From positions 60,869 through 107,670 of the forward strand of contig JAMPFC010000001.1 of the NCBI GenBank assembly GCA_023664685.1: a DNA stretch of 46,802 nt. The letters are read 5' to 3'. The stretch's first letter is position 1. The number at the start of each line of letters is the position of its first letter. This DNA is from Roseburia sp. (GTDB lineage: Bacteria; Bacillota; Clostridia; Lachnospirales; Lachnospiraceae). Positions 1 through 8,004 of the stretch are shown one piece after another. The notes below the pieces were generated by a model. The model saw only the letters and a list, made by a program, of their open reading frames with translations. It was not told the origin of the DNA and did no database searches. The position numbers and the translations under genes were made by a program.

Positions 1-495
1 GAAAGGATGGTTTTGTTCTATAACGATTTCCATGTGAATTTATGGGACATCCACAAGATGGGGACGAGCGATGTGTTCCGGACTGATCTGAGGGAAGTAT
101 TTGGATTTTTAAAATGTCAGGATGACAAAGAAGCATTAGAACAGTATGTAAAGGAAAACGAGGCGTTCCGCCATCTACCGGAGGACGCATATGATGTGGT
201 GGCTGTTTACAGCGGAAGTCAGGAACTAGAGATTCACAAAGAAGAATATGAAATGGAGGAGGGATTTGACATGTGTCTTGCGATTCAGGAAATGATCGAA
301 GATGGAAGAATGGAAGGAAGAAGAGAAGGACGACAAGAAGGTAGAGAAGAGGGAATCAGTGCGATGAATGAATTGATACACTGTTTGGTGGCAGAGGGGA
401 GGACGGAAGATTTGCTTCGCTCTTCACAGGATGCGGTGTTCCAGAAGAAGCTTATGGAGGAGTATGGAATTGCAAAGGGGAATATGGAACAGTAG
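1..495 (+). CDS. Rpn family recombination-promoting nuclease/putative transposase, C-terminal part
   Basis: The reading frame is open from base 1 (GAA AGG ATG), so this is the 3' part of a gene that starts outside the window. It has the look of the C-terminal half of Rpn / PD-(D/E)XK transposase-like proteins: a strand motif LFYNDF, then helical segments, then MCLAIQEMIEDGRMEGRREG, the charged Arg/Glu/Gly tail typical of the family. The nuclease core is not in the window. In the family these proteins are predicted DNA endonucleases that promote RecA-independent recombination. The ATG at 7 is internal and has no good ribosome binding site, so it is not a start. The last ~240 bases are repeated immediately downstream, so the native end of the gene may have been altered by duplication. 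Confidence 0.75.
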   Translation, partial: ERMVLFYNDFHVNLWDIHKMGTSDVFRTDLREVFGFLKCQDDKEALEQYVKENEAFRHLPEDAYDVVAVYSGSQELEIHKEEYEMEEGFDMCLAIQEMIEDGRMEGRREGRQEGREEGISAMNELIHCLVAEGRTEDLLRSSQDAVFQKKLMEEYGIAKGNMEQ

Positions 496-741
496 AGGAG
501 GGATTTGACATGTGTCTTGCAATTCAGGAAATGATCGAAGATGGAAGAATGGAAGGTAGAAGAGAAGGCAGGGAAGAGGGACGCCAAGAAGGCAGAAGCA
601 AAGGATGGCAGGATGGAATCAGTGCCATGAACGAACTGATACACTGCCTGATAGCCGAGGGGAGGACAGAAGATTTGCTTCGCTCTTCACAGGATGCGGT
701 GTTTCAGAAGAAACTTATGGAGGAGTATGGAATTTGTAAAG
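256..741 (+). repeat. Imperfect tandem duplication of the Rpn gene tail
   Basis: Two direct copies begin with the same string GAGGAGGGATTTGACATG at 256 and 495, an offset of 239 bases. They run to about 494 and 741. They are nearly identical at both ends and differ in the number of Arg/Glu/Gly codons in the middle, where the second copy is longer. Because the copies have diverged, this is either an old duplication or recombination between two Rpn paralogues. Confidence 0.85.
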
Positions 742-770
742 CAGGGATAAGGGATTCAAAAGTCTTGTAA
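510..770 (+). pseudogene. Duplicated 3' fragment of the Rpn gene
   Basis: An open frame of 86 codons starts at an internal Met of the family (MCLAIQEMIEDGRMEGRREG) and repeats the C-terminal tail of the preceding Rpn gene, including AMNELIHCL and EDLLRSSQDAVFQKKLMEEYG. It lacks the nuclease domain. A purine-rich stretch lies 5' of the ATG, so translation is possible, but it is best read as a gene remnant. Its last ~12 residues depart from the first copy, which marks the right-hand edge of the duplication. Confidence 0.7.
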
Positions 771-903
771 GGATAAAAAACACTTATTGTTGCTAATAGG
801 TCAGAAAGCACATTCGTGCATATATTGAAATCCCATAAAACAAAGATTGAGTTCAAGTGGCGTCGGGTAAAATTAAGTTTTATTGCGTATTCTCACAAAA
901 CAA

Positions 904-931
904 TTGACTAGTCTACATCAAATAGTATAAT
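904..931 (+). promoter_or_regulatory. Sigma-A type promoter of the three-gene unknown module
   Basis: TTGACT at 904-909, a 16-nt spacer and a perfect TATAAT at 926-931. The first gene starts 75 nt downstream with a good AGGAGG site. From 771 to 903 I see no gene, only a weak hairpin near 808-824. Confidence 0.75.
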
Positions 932-1005
932 CGAATCGGGAAGTGGATATTTGGGAAAAAAGAATGTTGTATGGAATGATTACATAATGAATAGCAGGAG
1001 GTTTT

Positions 1006-1200
1006 ATGAAACTTGAAGGAATACTGATAAACAGAGAGTTGTCGTTGAATGAACTGGAAGAGATGTTACGGAAGAGAAAAAATATAAAACGTATGAATAA
1101 CCGACGAGGAGAGGAGACTGCTCTGACCAAGGCAATACGGGGCGCAGAGAAGATAGCTGAGTTTATACAATCGGAAAGCAATATAGGAGGCAGCAAATGA
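1006..1200 (+). CDS. Small basic hypothetical protein, first gene of unknown module
   Basis: A 64-residue protein starting with ATG after an AGGAGG ribosome binding site (spacing 6). It is rich in charged residues, with a helical Glu/Leu stretch (ELSLNELEEMLRKRKN, about residues 11-26) followed by a basic segment (KRMNNRR). There is no membrane segment and no family I recognise. Its stop overlaps the next start (ATGA), so the two genes are probably translationally coupled. A small basic helical protein leading an operon could be a DNA-binding or antitoxin-like partner, but that is speculation. Confidence 0.6.
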   Translation: MKLEGILINRELSLNELEEMLRKRKNIKRMNNRRGEETALTKAIRGAEKIAEFIQSESNIGGSK

Positions 1201-1715
1201 TACCAAGCGGAATGAAAGAAGAGGATTTTAAATATACACTCAGACCATCAAATTTGATAATGCAGGAGTATAAGGAGTTTATTTTAGTAGTGGAGCATTT
1301 CATTGAATTGTTTCATATTAAGGAAAATGTTTGTATCAACAGATCTATTATAGGCAGGATATGTGAGAGGGTTGATCAAAGAAGAGATTATTATATGTAT
1401 TTTCACTCAGAAGAGGGGACGGTCATGCATATGTCCCAAGAAAAAGAAATAGCGTTATGGGCATATTGGATTTGCAAATATAAACCGATTAGATTTGAAA
1501 AGATTTCAGATGATGAATGTTTCTTTACGGAACACGGGTGTACGCTGAGCGATGCTTTGGCTGCTTACATGATAAAATGTATCGCAGAGGAGTGTAAGTC
1601 GGGTGAAAGGGTTTCTTTTTCTTATAATGAAATGGAAGATTTGTTTTATGATTTAGCAAACCGAGATTTTAGTAAAGAGGCTATCATTTCTAAGGTGATG
1701 GATTTAATACAGTAA
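1197..1715 (+). CDS. Hypothetical protein, second gene of unknown module
   Basis: A 172-residue soluble protein, start codon overlapping the previous stop by 4 bases. It appears mostly alpha-helical, with an aromatic centre (RRDYYMYFHSEEG, about residues 62-74, and ALWAYWICKYKP, about 85-96). No catalytic motif or known domain is evident by eye. Codon use is AT-rich compared with the housekeeping genes downstream, suggesting acquisition. Its position between a small basic protein and a membrane-anchored coiled-coil protein suggests the three act together, but no function can be assigned from the sequence alone. Confidence 0.6.
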   Translation: MIPSGMKEEDFKYTLRPSNLIMQEYKEFILVVEHFIELFHIKENVCINRSIIGRICERVDQRRDYYMYFHSEEGTVMHMSQEKEIALWAYWICKYKPIRFEKISDDECFFTEHGCTLSDALAAYMIKCIAEECKSGERVSFSYNEMEDLFYDLANRDFSKEAIISKVMDLIQ

Positions 1716-1729
1716 GAAAGGATGAACTT

Positions 1730-2032
1730 ATGACATTACTTTTTGAGATAATAGATTTTATATGTGGGAAAGGAAATGCCCAGCTTGTATTTGATAAATG
1801 GGAAGTGTTTTTACGCTTTGCTATTACTATAGGTGTCATAGTAGGTATGATAGTGATTGCAATACATAGAGTTTTGATGAAAAAGTTAAAAAAACAGATT
1901 GAGGACATGAGTAAGACGGTAGAAAAAACACAAAATAAATATGAAAATTTGAAAGCAAAATTTGAATCGCACGAAGCGCAAGATGATGTTGCTGTAGTAT
2001 TGTCAGGTGCTAGAACGAAAACTGGCAGGTGA
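1730..2032 (+). CDS. Small single-pass membrane protein with coiled coil
   Basis: A 100-residue protein with GAAAGGATG ahead of its ATG. Residues about 28-48 form one hydrophobic segment (FAITIGVIVGMIVIAIHRVLM). Residues about 50-80 form a charged coiled coil (KKLKKQIEDMSKTVEKTQNK), and the C-terminal tail is flexible. The topology resembles holin-like or phage-lysis accessory proteins and also small anchors of membrane-targeting conflict modules, but nothing specific is diagnostic. It lies 14 nt after the previous gene in the same probable transcript. Confidence 0.6.
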   Translation: MTLLFEIIDFICGKGNAQLVFDKWEVFLRFAITIGVIVGMIVIAIHRVLMKKLKKQIEDMSKTVEKTQNKYENLKAKFESHEAQDDVAVVLSGARTKTGR

Positions 2033-2080
2033 AATCATATTAAGAAAGAAAATTACCAACAAATCATCGAAACACAAGTA

Positions 2081-2109
2081 TTTACAGCGTTGTATGGATA
2101 TGTTAATAT
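2081..2109 (+). promoter_or_regulatory. Possible promoter of the ABC exporter pair
   Basis: TTTACA at 2081-2086, a 17-nt spacer and TAATAT at 2104-2109, about 47 nt upstream of the first ABC gene. A GGAAAGG ribosome binding site precedes the ATG at 2157. The match is moderate, so readthrough from the upstream module cannot be excluded. Confidence 0.45.
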
Positions 2110-2156
2110 ATCATAAGAGGAAATGAGGAGCATTTAGGAAAGGATTTTCTTGTGAT

Positions 2157-3884
2157 ATGTGGAAATTGTTGGTTTATTTAAAAGAGTATAAAAAAGAAGC
2201 GGTGCTGGGGCCGCTCTTTAAACTATTGGAGGCATCATTTGAGTTATTGGTGCCTCTTGTTATGGCGTCGATCATTGATACGGGAATAAAAAACAGAGAC
2301 AGCAGATATGTGCTTTTGATGGGCGGGGTTCTTCTTTTGTTGGCGGTAGTCGGACTGGCGGCGTCTCTTACTGCACAGTATTTTGCTGCGAAGGCGGCAG
2401 TTGGTTTTTCTACAAAATTAAAGCATGAATTGTTTGCCCATATTGAATCTCTTTCGTATTCTGAGGTGGACATGCTTGGTTCGACGAGCCTGATTACGCG
2501 GATGACCAGCGATGTAAATCAGGTGCAGTCCGGGGTGAATCTGGTTCTTCGGTTGTTTTTGCGCTCACCGTTTATCGTATTTGGTGCGATGATCATGGCA
2601 TTTACGATCGATGTAAAGGCAGCGATGATTTTTGTGGTGGCGATTCCGCTTTTATCCGTTGTAGTATTTGGCGTCATGCTCGCCAGTATTCCGCTTTACC
2701 GCAGGGTTCAGACGGGGTTAGACCGCGTGCTTGGCATTACCCGCGAAAATCTCACAGGAGCCAGAGTGATCCGCGCATTCCGAAAAGAAGCGGAGGAAAC
2801 TGCCAAATTCGAGGAGTCAAACGATGCGTTAAATAAAGTCCAGATGTTTGTGGGGCGCATTTCAGCACTTATGAATCCGCTTACTTATGTTATTATAAAT
2901 GGCGCTGTTATTGTTTTGATCTGGACGGGGGCTGTCCGTGTAGAGGCGGGGATCATCACGCAGGGGGCTGTTGTTGCACTGGTGAATTATATGTCGCAGA
3001 TCCTTGTGGAGCTTGTGAAGCTTGCGAACCTCATTATCACGGTGACAAAAGCCATTGCCTGTGGAAATCGGATTCAGGATGTATTTGAGGTAAAGACAAG
3101 TCTTCCGGATGATATGACAGAAAAGGTAGTGGAGAAAGCCGGGGCGCCGGCGGTGAGTTTTGAGCGGGTAAGTCTTGCTTATAAAGAGTCTCTGGAGGAA
3201 TCGCTCACGGATATTTCCTTTACCGCGCAAAAAGGGGATGTGATCGGGGTGATCGGAGGAACCGGCTCCGGAAAGACTTCGCTTGTAAATTTGATCCCGA
3301 GGTTTTATGACAGCACATCCGGGCAGATCCGGATTGCAGGAGAAGATATCCGAAACTACCCTCTTTCACAGCTGAGGGAGAAAATTGGTGTCGTGCCACA
3401 GAAAGCGGTACTTTTTTACGGAAATATACGCTCGAATATGAAATGGGGCAGGGAGGACGCTGCGGATGAGGAGATTTGGGAGGCATTGGAGACTGCTCAG
3501 GCAGCAGAGTTTGTAAGACAGAAAGCGGGAGAACTAGATGCCCTCGTGGAACAGGGCGGAAAAAATTTTTCTGGCGGGCAGAGACAGCGCCTTACCATAG
3601 CAAGGGCGCTTGTGAAAAAGCCGGAAATCCTTATATTAGACGATAGTGCGTCAGCACTTGATTATGCTACGGATGCTGCGCTTCGGGCAGGCATTCGGGA
3701 AAAATTGAAGGGGACGACCGTTTTTATCGTTTCACAGAGGGCGGCATCCATTTTACATGCGGATCAGATCCTTGTTTTAGATGATGGAAAGATGGTGGGA
3801 AGCGGAACCCATGAAGAACTGCTTCGGCATTGCGATGTGTACTGTGAGATTTATGAATCGCAGTTTGGAAAGGGGGATGAGTGA
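2157..3884 (+). CDS. ABC exporter half-transporter, degenerate-site subunit
   Basis: A 575-residue type IV ABC exporter subunit: six predicted membrane helices in residues ~15-310, then a nucleotide-binding domain. Walker A is GGTGSGKTS (367-375) and the signature is canonical SGGQ (472-475). The Walker B catalytic Glu is replaced by Asp (LDDSASALD, D495-D496) and the switch His by Gln (IVSQR instead of IVAHR). In heterodimeric exporters of the BmrC/BmrD and TM287/288 type exactly this pattern marks the subunit contributing the non-hydrolysing ATP site. The next gene overlaps its end and carries the complementary features, so the two very likely form one exporter of drugs, lipids or peptides. 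The substrate cannot be read from the sequence. Confidence 0.92.
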   Translation: MWKLLVYLKEYKKEAVLGPLFKLLEASFELLVPLVMASIIDTGIKNRDSRYVLLMGGVLLLLAVVGLAASLTAQYFAAKAAVGFSTKLKHELFAHIESLSYSEVDMLGSTSLITRMTSDVNQVQSGVNLVLRLFLRSPFIVFGAMIMAFTIDVKAAMIFVVAIPLLSVVVFGVMLASIPLYRRVQTGLDRVLGITRENLTGARVIRAFRKEAEETAKFEESNDALNKVQMFVGRISALMNPLTYVIINGAVIVLIWTGAVRVEAGIITQGAVVALVNYMSQILVELVKLANLIITVTKAIACGNRIQDVFEVKTSLPDDMTEKVVEKAGAPAVSFERVSLAYKESLEESLTDISFTAQKGDVIGVIGGTGSGKTSLVNLIPRFYDSTSGQIRIAGEDIRNYPLSQLREKIGVVPQKAVLFYGNIRSNMKWGREDAADEEIWEALETAQAAEFVRQKAGELDALVEQGGKNFSGGQRQRLTIARALVKKPEILILDDSASALDYATDAALRAGIREKLKGTTVFIVSQRAASILHADQILVLDDGKMVGSGTHEELLRHCDVYCEIYESQFGKGDE

Positions 3885-5622
3885 AATGGGGCAGAAGAGG
3901 ACGCTCATAAAAGTGTTAAAGTATATAAAAAAATATAGTTTTTTCTTGGTCTGTTCGCTGATATTGGCGGCAGTTACGGTAGCGCTTACGCTCTATGTGC
4001 CGATCCTGACCGGGGATGCGATCGATTATATTCTGGGGCCGGGGCAGGTGGATTTTGAAAAGATTACGTCTGTTTTGTGGAAGATTGGAGTGTCAGTAGC
4101 GATAACGATGGCAGCACAATGGGTTATGAATGTCTGCAATAATAAGATCACATACAGCGTGGTAAGGGATATCCGGGATGAGGCGTTCCGGAGGATTCAG
4201 GAGCTGCCGCTTAAGTACATCGACGGGCATTCTTATGGCGAGGTGGTAAGCCGTGTCATTGCCGATGTGGACCAGTTTGCCGATGGACTTCTGATGGGCT
4301 TTACACAGCTTTTTACCGGAATCATTACCATACTTGGCACGCTTTTATTTATGCTTCGGGTCAATGTGAGCATTACACTGGTGGTAGTGCTGATCACACC
4401 GGTTTCTCTGATCGTGGCTAGCTTTATTGCAAAGAGGACATACGAGATGTTCAAGCTGCAGTCAGAGACACGCGCAGAGCAGACTGCGTTGGTGGAAGAA
4501 ATACTTGGAAACCAGAAAGTGGTGCAGGCTTTCGCTTATGAAGATGATGCATTGGAAACCTTTGATGAGATCAATGAAAGACTGCAAAAATGTTCTCTCC
4601 GCGGGATCTTTTTTTCCTCGATCACAAATCCGGCGACCCGCTTTGTAAATAGTCTTGTGTATGCCGGTGTGGGAATTACGGGAGCTGTTTTTGCAATAAG
4701 AGGCAGTCTGTCCGTGGGGCAGCTTTCGTGTTTTTTGAGTTATGCCAACCAATATACCAAACCATTTAACGAAATTTCCGGCGTGGTGACGGAGCTTCAG
4801 AATGCTCTTGCCTGTGCCGGGCGGATTTTTGAGTTGATCGAAGAAGAACCGCAAATACCGGATGACAAAGAGGCGGTGCGGCTTAAGGAGGTAGATGGCA
4901 GCGTACAGATGGAGGATGTGTATTTTGCTTATGAGCCGGGGCAGAAATTGATCGAGAATTTTAATCTGAAAGTAAAGCCGGGCCAGAGAGTAGCAATCGT
5001 AGGGCCGACTGGATGTGGAAAGACGACACTCATCAATCTGTTGATGCGTTTTTATGATGTAAATAGCGGAATGATAAAAGTGAGTTCCCATGATATTAAA
5101 AAGGTTACGAGGGAGAGCCTCCGTGAAAATTATGGGATGGTGCTTCAGGAAACGTGGTTAAAGCAGGGGACGATCCGGGATAATATCGTTATGGGAAAAC
5201 CAGATGCCACAGAGGAGGAAGTGATCCGGGCGGCGAAGGCAAGCCACGCACACAGCTTTATAAGACGTCTGCCGAAAGGATATGATACGGTGATTGGAGA
5301 GGATGGCGGGAGTTTGTCACAGGGGCAAAAGCAGCTTTTGTGCATTACCAGAGTTATGTTGTGCCTGCCACCGATGCTGATTCTCGATGAGGCAACTTCG
5401 TCGATTGATACCCGTACCGAATTACGGATCCAGAATGCGTTCTCGAAAATGATGCAGGGGCGTACAAGTTTTATCGTGGCGCACCGGCTCTCTACGATCC
5501 GTGAGGCAGATGTGATACTGGTCATGAAGGACGGGCATATTATTGAGCAGGGAAATCATGCGGAATTATTGGGGAAAAATGGATTTTATGCGACGCTGTA
5601 TAATAGTCAGTTCGCAGGGTGA
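3877..5622 (+). CDS. ABC exporter half-transporter, catalytic-site subunit
   Basis: A 581-residue partner of the preceding gene, overlapping its 3' end. I chose the ATG at 3877; an ATG at 3886 is nearly as good because it has better spacing from the AGGGGG site. Membrane helices occupy ~15-310. Walker A is GPTGCGKTT (376-384), Walker B LILDEATS has the catalytic E505, and the switch His is H536 in IVAHR. The signature is altered to LSQGQ (480-484), the variant seen in the TM288-type subunit of heterodimers. So one composite site is catalytic and the other degenerate, the standard asymmetric design of this family. Confidence 0.92.
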   Translation: MSEMGQKRTLIKVLKYIKKYSFFLVCSLILAAVTVALTLYVPILTGDAIDYILGPGQVDFEKITSVLWKIGVSVAITMAAQWVMNVCNNKITYSVVRDIRDEAFRRIQELPLKYIDGHSYGEVVSRVIADVDQFADGLLMGFTQLFTGIITILGTLLFMLRVNVSITLVVVLITPVSLIVASFIAKRTYEMFKLQSETRAEQTALVEEILGNQKVVQAFAYEDDALETFDEINERLQKCSLRGIFFSSITNPATRFVNSLVYAGVGITGAVFAIRGSLSVGQLSCFLSYANQYTKPFNEISGVVTELQNALACAGRIFELIEEEPQIPDDKEAVRLKEVDGSVQMEDVYFAYEPGQKLIENFNLKVKPGQRVAIVGPTGCGKTTLINLLMRFYDVNSGMIKVSSHDIKKVTRESLRENYGMVLQETWLKQGTIRDNIVMGKPDATEEEVIRAAKASHAHSFIRRLPKGYDTVIGEDGGSLSQGQKQLLCITRVMLCLPPMLILDEATSSIDTRTELRIQNAFSKMMQGRTSFIVAHRLSTIREADVILVMKDGHIIEQGNHAELLGKNGFYATLYNSQFAG

Positions 5623-5666
5623 GGTGTTTGTTATCAAGAGGACAAGGCAAAAAGAAAAATTCCCTA

Positions 5667-5695
5667 TTGACTTACTATGAAAATAGGAGTATAGT
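5667..5695 (+). promoter_or_regulatory. Promoter of the Rrf2 regulator - cysK unit
   Basis: TTGACT at 5667-5672, a 17-nt spacer and TATAGT at 5690-5695. The regulator ATG follows 60 nt downstream behind AAAGGAGG. Confidence 0.75.
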
Positions 5696-5724
5696 ATGTT
5701 TTGTAATCACTATTCCTACTATTT
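5681..5724 (+). promoter_or_regulatory. Candidate operator: imperfect dyad over the -10 of the Rrf2 promoter
   Basis: The stretch AAATAGGAGTATAGT (5681-5695) is mirrored, with one gap and a few mismatches, by ACTATTCCTACTATTT (5709-5724). It overlaps the -10 and the start site, a usual place for an autoregulatory Rrf2-family operator. Assignment to this regulator is inference. Confidence 0.4.
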
Positions 5725-5754
5725 CGATATGAAAACAAGAAAAGGAGGATTTGC

Positions 5755-6189
5755 ATGAAAATTTCTACGAAAGGAAGATATGCCCTGCGGCTTATGATCG
5801 ACATTGCGATGAATGACAATGGAGAGCCGGTCAGGGTAAAGGATATCTCGGCAAGGCAGAATATTTCCATGAAATATCTGGAGCAGATTATTTCAATATT
5901 GAATAAAGCAGGATATGTGAGAGCGATTCGGGGTCCACAGGGAGGCTATCGTCTGGTGAAAAAGCCATCTGAGTATACAGCCGGTATGATACTTAGATTG
6001 ACGGAAGGAAGCTTGGCGCCGGTGGGCTGTCTTGATTATGAGGAAAATGAGTGTCAGAGGGAGGATATCTGTGCGACATTAGAACTTTGGAAGAAACTGG
6101 ATGAAGCGATCCGAGGTGTGGTCGATGCCGTGACTCTGGAGGATCTCGTGGACTGGCAGGAAGCGAAAAAGGACAATTATATTATTTGA
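5755..6189 (+). CDS. Rrf2 family transcriptional regulator (CymR/IscR-like)
   Basis: A 144-residue winged-helix regulator with the family start MKISTKGRYALR and the wing motif RGPQGGYRL (about 59-67). Three cysteines at 92, 100 and 106 (C-x7-C-x5-C) lie where IscR-type members ligate an Fe-S cluster; many CymR-type proteins lack them. It sits 47 nt upstream of cysK in the same direction, which suggests control of cysteine biosynthesis as for CymR. The three cysteines leave open an Fe-S or redox input. It probably represses its own promoter through the dyad at 5681-5724. Confidence 0.88.
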   Translation: MKISTKGRYALRLMIDIAMNDNGEPVRVKDISARQNISMKYLEQIISILNKAGYVRAIRGPQGGYRLVKKPSEYTAGMILRLTEGSLAPVGCLDYEENECQREDICATLELWKKLDEAIRGVVDAVTLEDLVDWQEAKKDNYII

Positions 6190-6236
6190 TTTGGTGATTT
6201 GCCTGATGAAAGCAGGCAGGAAAGGAAGAGTGTGGT

Positions 6237-7169
6237 ATGGGAAAAATTTATCAAAGTGCGGCGGAACTCATTGGAAATACTCCGTTGGTAGAATTTACAA
6301 ACATAGAAAAAAAATATGGCTTGAAGGCAAAACTGCTTGCAAAACTTGAGTATTTTAATCCGGCGGGAAGCGTAAAAGACCGTATCGCTCTGGAAATGAT
6401 CGAAGAGGCAGAGCGGAGTGGAAAGATCAAGCCGGGGGCTACGATCATTGAGCCGACGTCGGGAAATACCGGGATCGGCCTTGCCGCCATAGCGACAGCA
6501 AAAGGGTATCAGGCGGTCATTGTTTTACCGGAGACGATGAGCGTTGAGAGAAGAAATATCATTAAGGCATATGGGGCGAAACTTGTGCTGACGGATGGTA
6601 CAAAGGGAATGAAGGGTGCGATCGAGAAAGCGGAAGAGCTGAATCAGGAGATACCGGGCAGTTTTATTGTCGGGCAGTTTGTAAATCCGGCAAATCCGCA
6701 GGCGCATCGCAAAACGACCGGGCCGGAGATCTGGGAGGACACAGATGGCAAGGTAGATATTTTTGTATCTGGTGTCGGGACAGGAGGAACCATCACCGGC
6801 GTAGGAGAATATCTCAAAGAAAAGAAAGAGTCTGTGAAGGTTATCGCAGTAGAACCGGCTTCTTCTCCAGTACTTTCAGAGGGTACAGCGGGAACACATA
6901 AGATTCAGGGAATCGGAGCCGGATTTGTTCCGGAGGTTTTAAATACGGACATATACGATGAGGTTGTAACGGTGGAGAATGAAGATGCCTTTGAAGTAGG
7001 GAAAGAGATTGCCCGGACAGAGGGGATCCTGACAGGGATCTCATCAGGAGCGGCTCTGTGGGCAGCACTCAAGGAGGCTGAAAAGTCTGAAAACGAGGGA
7101 AAGACGATTGTCGTATTCCTGCCGGACAGCGGCGACCGCTATTACTCGACGCCATTGTTTGCAGATTGA
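6237..7169 (+). CDS. cysK: Cysteine synthase (O-acetylserine sulfhydrylase)
   Basis: A 310-residue PLP enzyme that makes L-cysteine and acetate from O-acetylserine and sulfide. The Schiff-base lysine is K47 in NPAGSVKDR. The substrate loop is TSGNTG (74-79) and the phosphate-binding loop GTGGT (181-185). Length and motifs are typical of CysK. The start follows a GGAAAGGAAG site. It is probably co-transcribed with the Rrf2 regulator, fitting feedback control of sulfur assimilation. Confidence 0.95.
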   Translation: MGKIYQSAAELIGNTPLVEFTNIEKKYGLKAKLLAKLEYFNPAGSVKDRIALEMIEEAERSGKIKPGATIIEPTSGNTGIGLAAIATAKGYQAVIVLPETMSVERRNIIKAYGAKLVLTDGTKGMKGAIEKAEELNQEIPGSFIVGQFVNPANPQAHRKTTGPEIWEDTDGKVDIFVSGVGTGGTITGVGEYLKEKKESVKVIAVEPASSPVLSEGTAGTHKIQGIGAGFVPEVLNTDIYDEVVTVENEDAFEVGKEIARTEGILTGISSGAALWAALKEAEKSENEGKTIVVFLPDSGDRYYSTPLFAD

Positions 7170-7219
7170 AGTGAAGATAACGGTGCAGATTAAAAAAGCT
7201 GTAGATTGAAAAAGTTGAA

Positions 7220-7248
7220 TTGACTGTCAGGTGCTTATGTTTTATAAT
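7220..7248 (+). promoter_or_regulatory. Promoter of araD, with short leader hairpin
   Basis: TTGACT at 7220-7225, a 17-nt spacer and TATAAT at 7243-7248. Transcription should begin near 7255. A small hairpin ACTGC-AAATG-GCAGT at 7260-7274, followed by a T-rich stretch, lies in the leader. The promoter position shows that an in-frame ATG at 7231 cannot be the start of the downstream gene. Confidence 0.75.
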
Positions 7249-7308
7249 GTTTTTATAAAACTGCAAATGGCAGTCTGTTTTATTACAATAATTTTGGAGG
7301 ATAACCGT

Positions 7309-8004
7309 ATGTTAGAACAGCTTAAAAAAGAAGTATACGAAGCGAATATGGAGCTTCAGGAAAAGGGACTTGTCATTTACACATGGGGAAATGTAAGTGG
7401 GATTGACAGAGAAAATAATTATGTAGTCATTAAACCAAGCGGCGTGGAGTATGAGGAACTTTCCCCGGAGGACATGGTGGTCGTGGATTTTGATCAGAAT
7501 GTAATCGAAGGGAAGTACCGTCCTTCTTCGGATACAGCGACGCATATTGAACTGTACCGGGCTTATGATGAAATCGCAGGGGTTGTCCATACGCATTCTA
7601 CGTGGGCAGTCTCATTTGCACAGGCAGGGAAGCCGATTCCGGCACTCGGAACGACGCATGCGGATTATTTCTACGGTGAAGTGCCTTGTACAAGGGATCT
7701 TACAGCTGTAGAAATCACAGAAAACTACGAAAAAAATACGGGAGTTGTCATCGTGGAAACGATCGGAGAACGGGATGCGATGGAAGTCCCGGGGATCGTG
7801 GTGAAAAATCATGGCCCGTTTACATGGGGGACGTCGCCGGCAAATGCAGTTTATAATGCGGTTGTGCTTGATAAGGTGGCGGAGATGGCGCATCACACAC
7901 TGACCTTGAATCCGTCTGCAAAGCCGGCGCCGCAATATCTATTAGATAAACATTATTTCAGAAAACACGGAGAACATGCTTATTATGGACAGGATGGTCT
8001 TTGA
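7309..8004 (+). CDS. araD: L-ribulose-5-phosphate 4-epimerase (class II aldolase/epimerase family)
   Basis: The ATG at 7309 follows TTGGAGG and gives 231 residues, the length of Escherichia coli AraD. Zinc ligands are H94 and H96 in HTH and H168 in KNHGPF. Other family positions are present: D75 (SSDTATH), D119 and the C-terminal tyrosines Y225/Y226. The enzyme interconverts L-ribulose-5-P and D-xylulose-5-P and feeds arabinose-type sugars into the pentose phosphate pathway. No other arabinose genes are adjacent, so UlaF- or SgbE-like epimerases are alternatives. The next gene starts inside its 3' end. Confidence 0.85.
   Translation: MLEQLKKEVYEANMELQEKGLVIYTWGNVSGIDRENNYVVIKPSGVEYEELSPEDMVVVDFDQNVIEGKYRPSSDTATHIELYRAYDEIAGVVHTHSTWAVSFAQAGKPIPALGTTHADYFYGEVPCTRDLTAVEITENYEKNTGVVIVETIGERDAMEVPGIVVKNHGPFTWGTSPANAVYNAVVLDKVAEMAHHTLTLNPSAKPAPQYLLDKHYFRKHGEHAYYGQDGL

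Noticed and set aside
7231..7308. Longer start for araD at 7231
   Set aside because: This ATG lies between the -35 and -10 of a consensus promoter, and the start at 7309 has TTGGAGG and gives the standard 231 residues.
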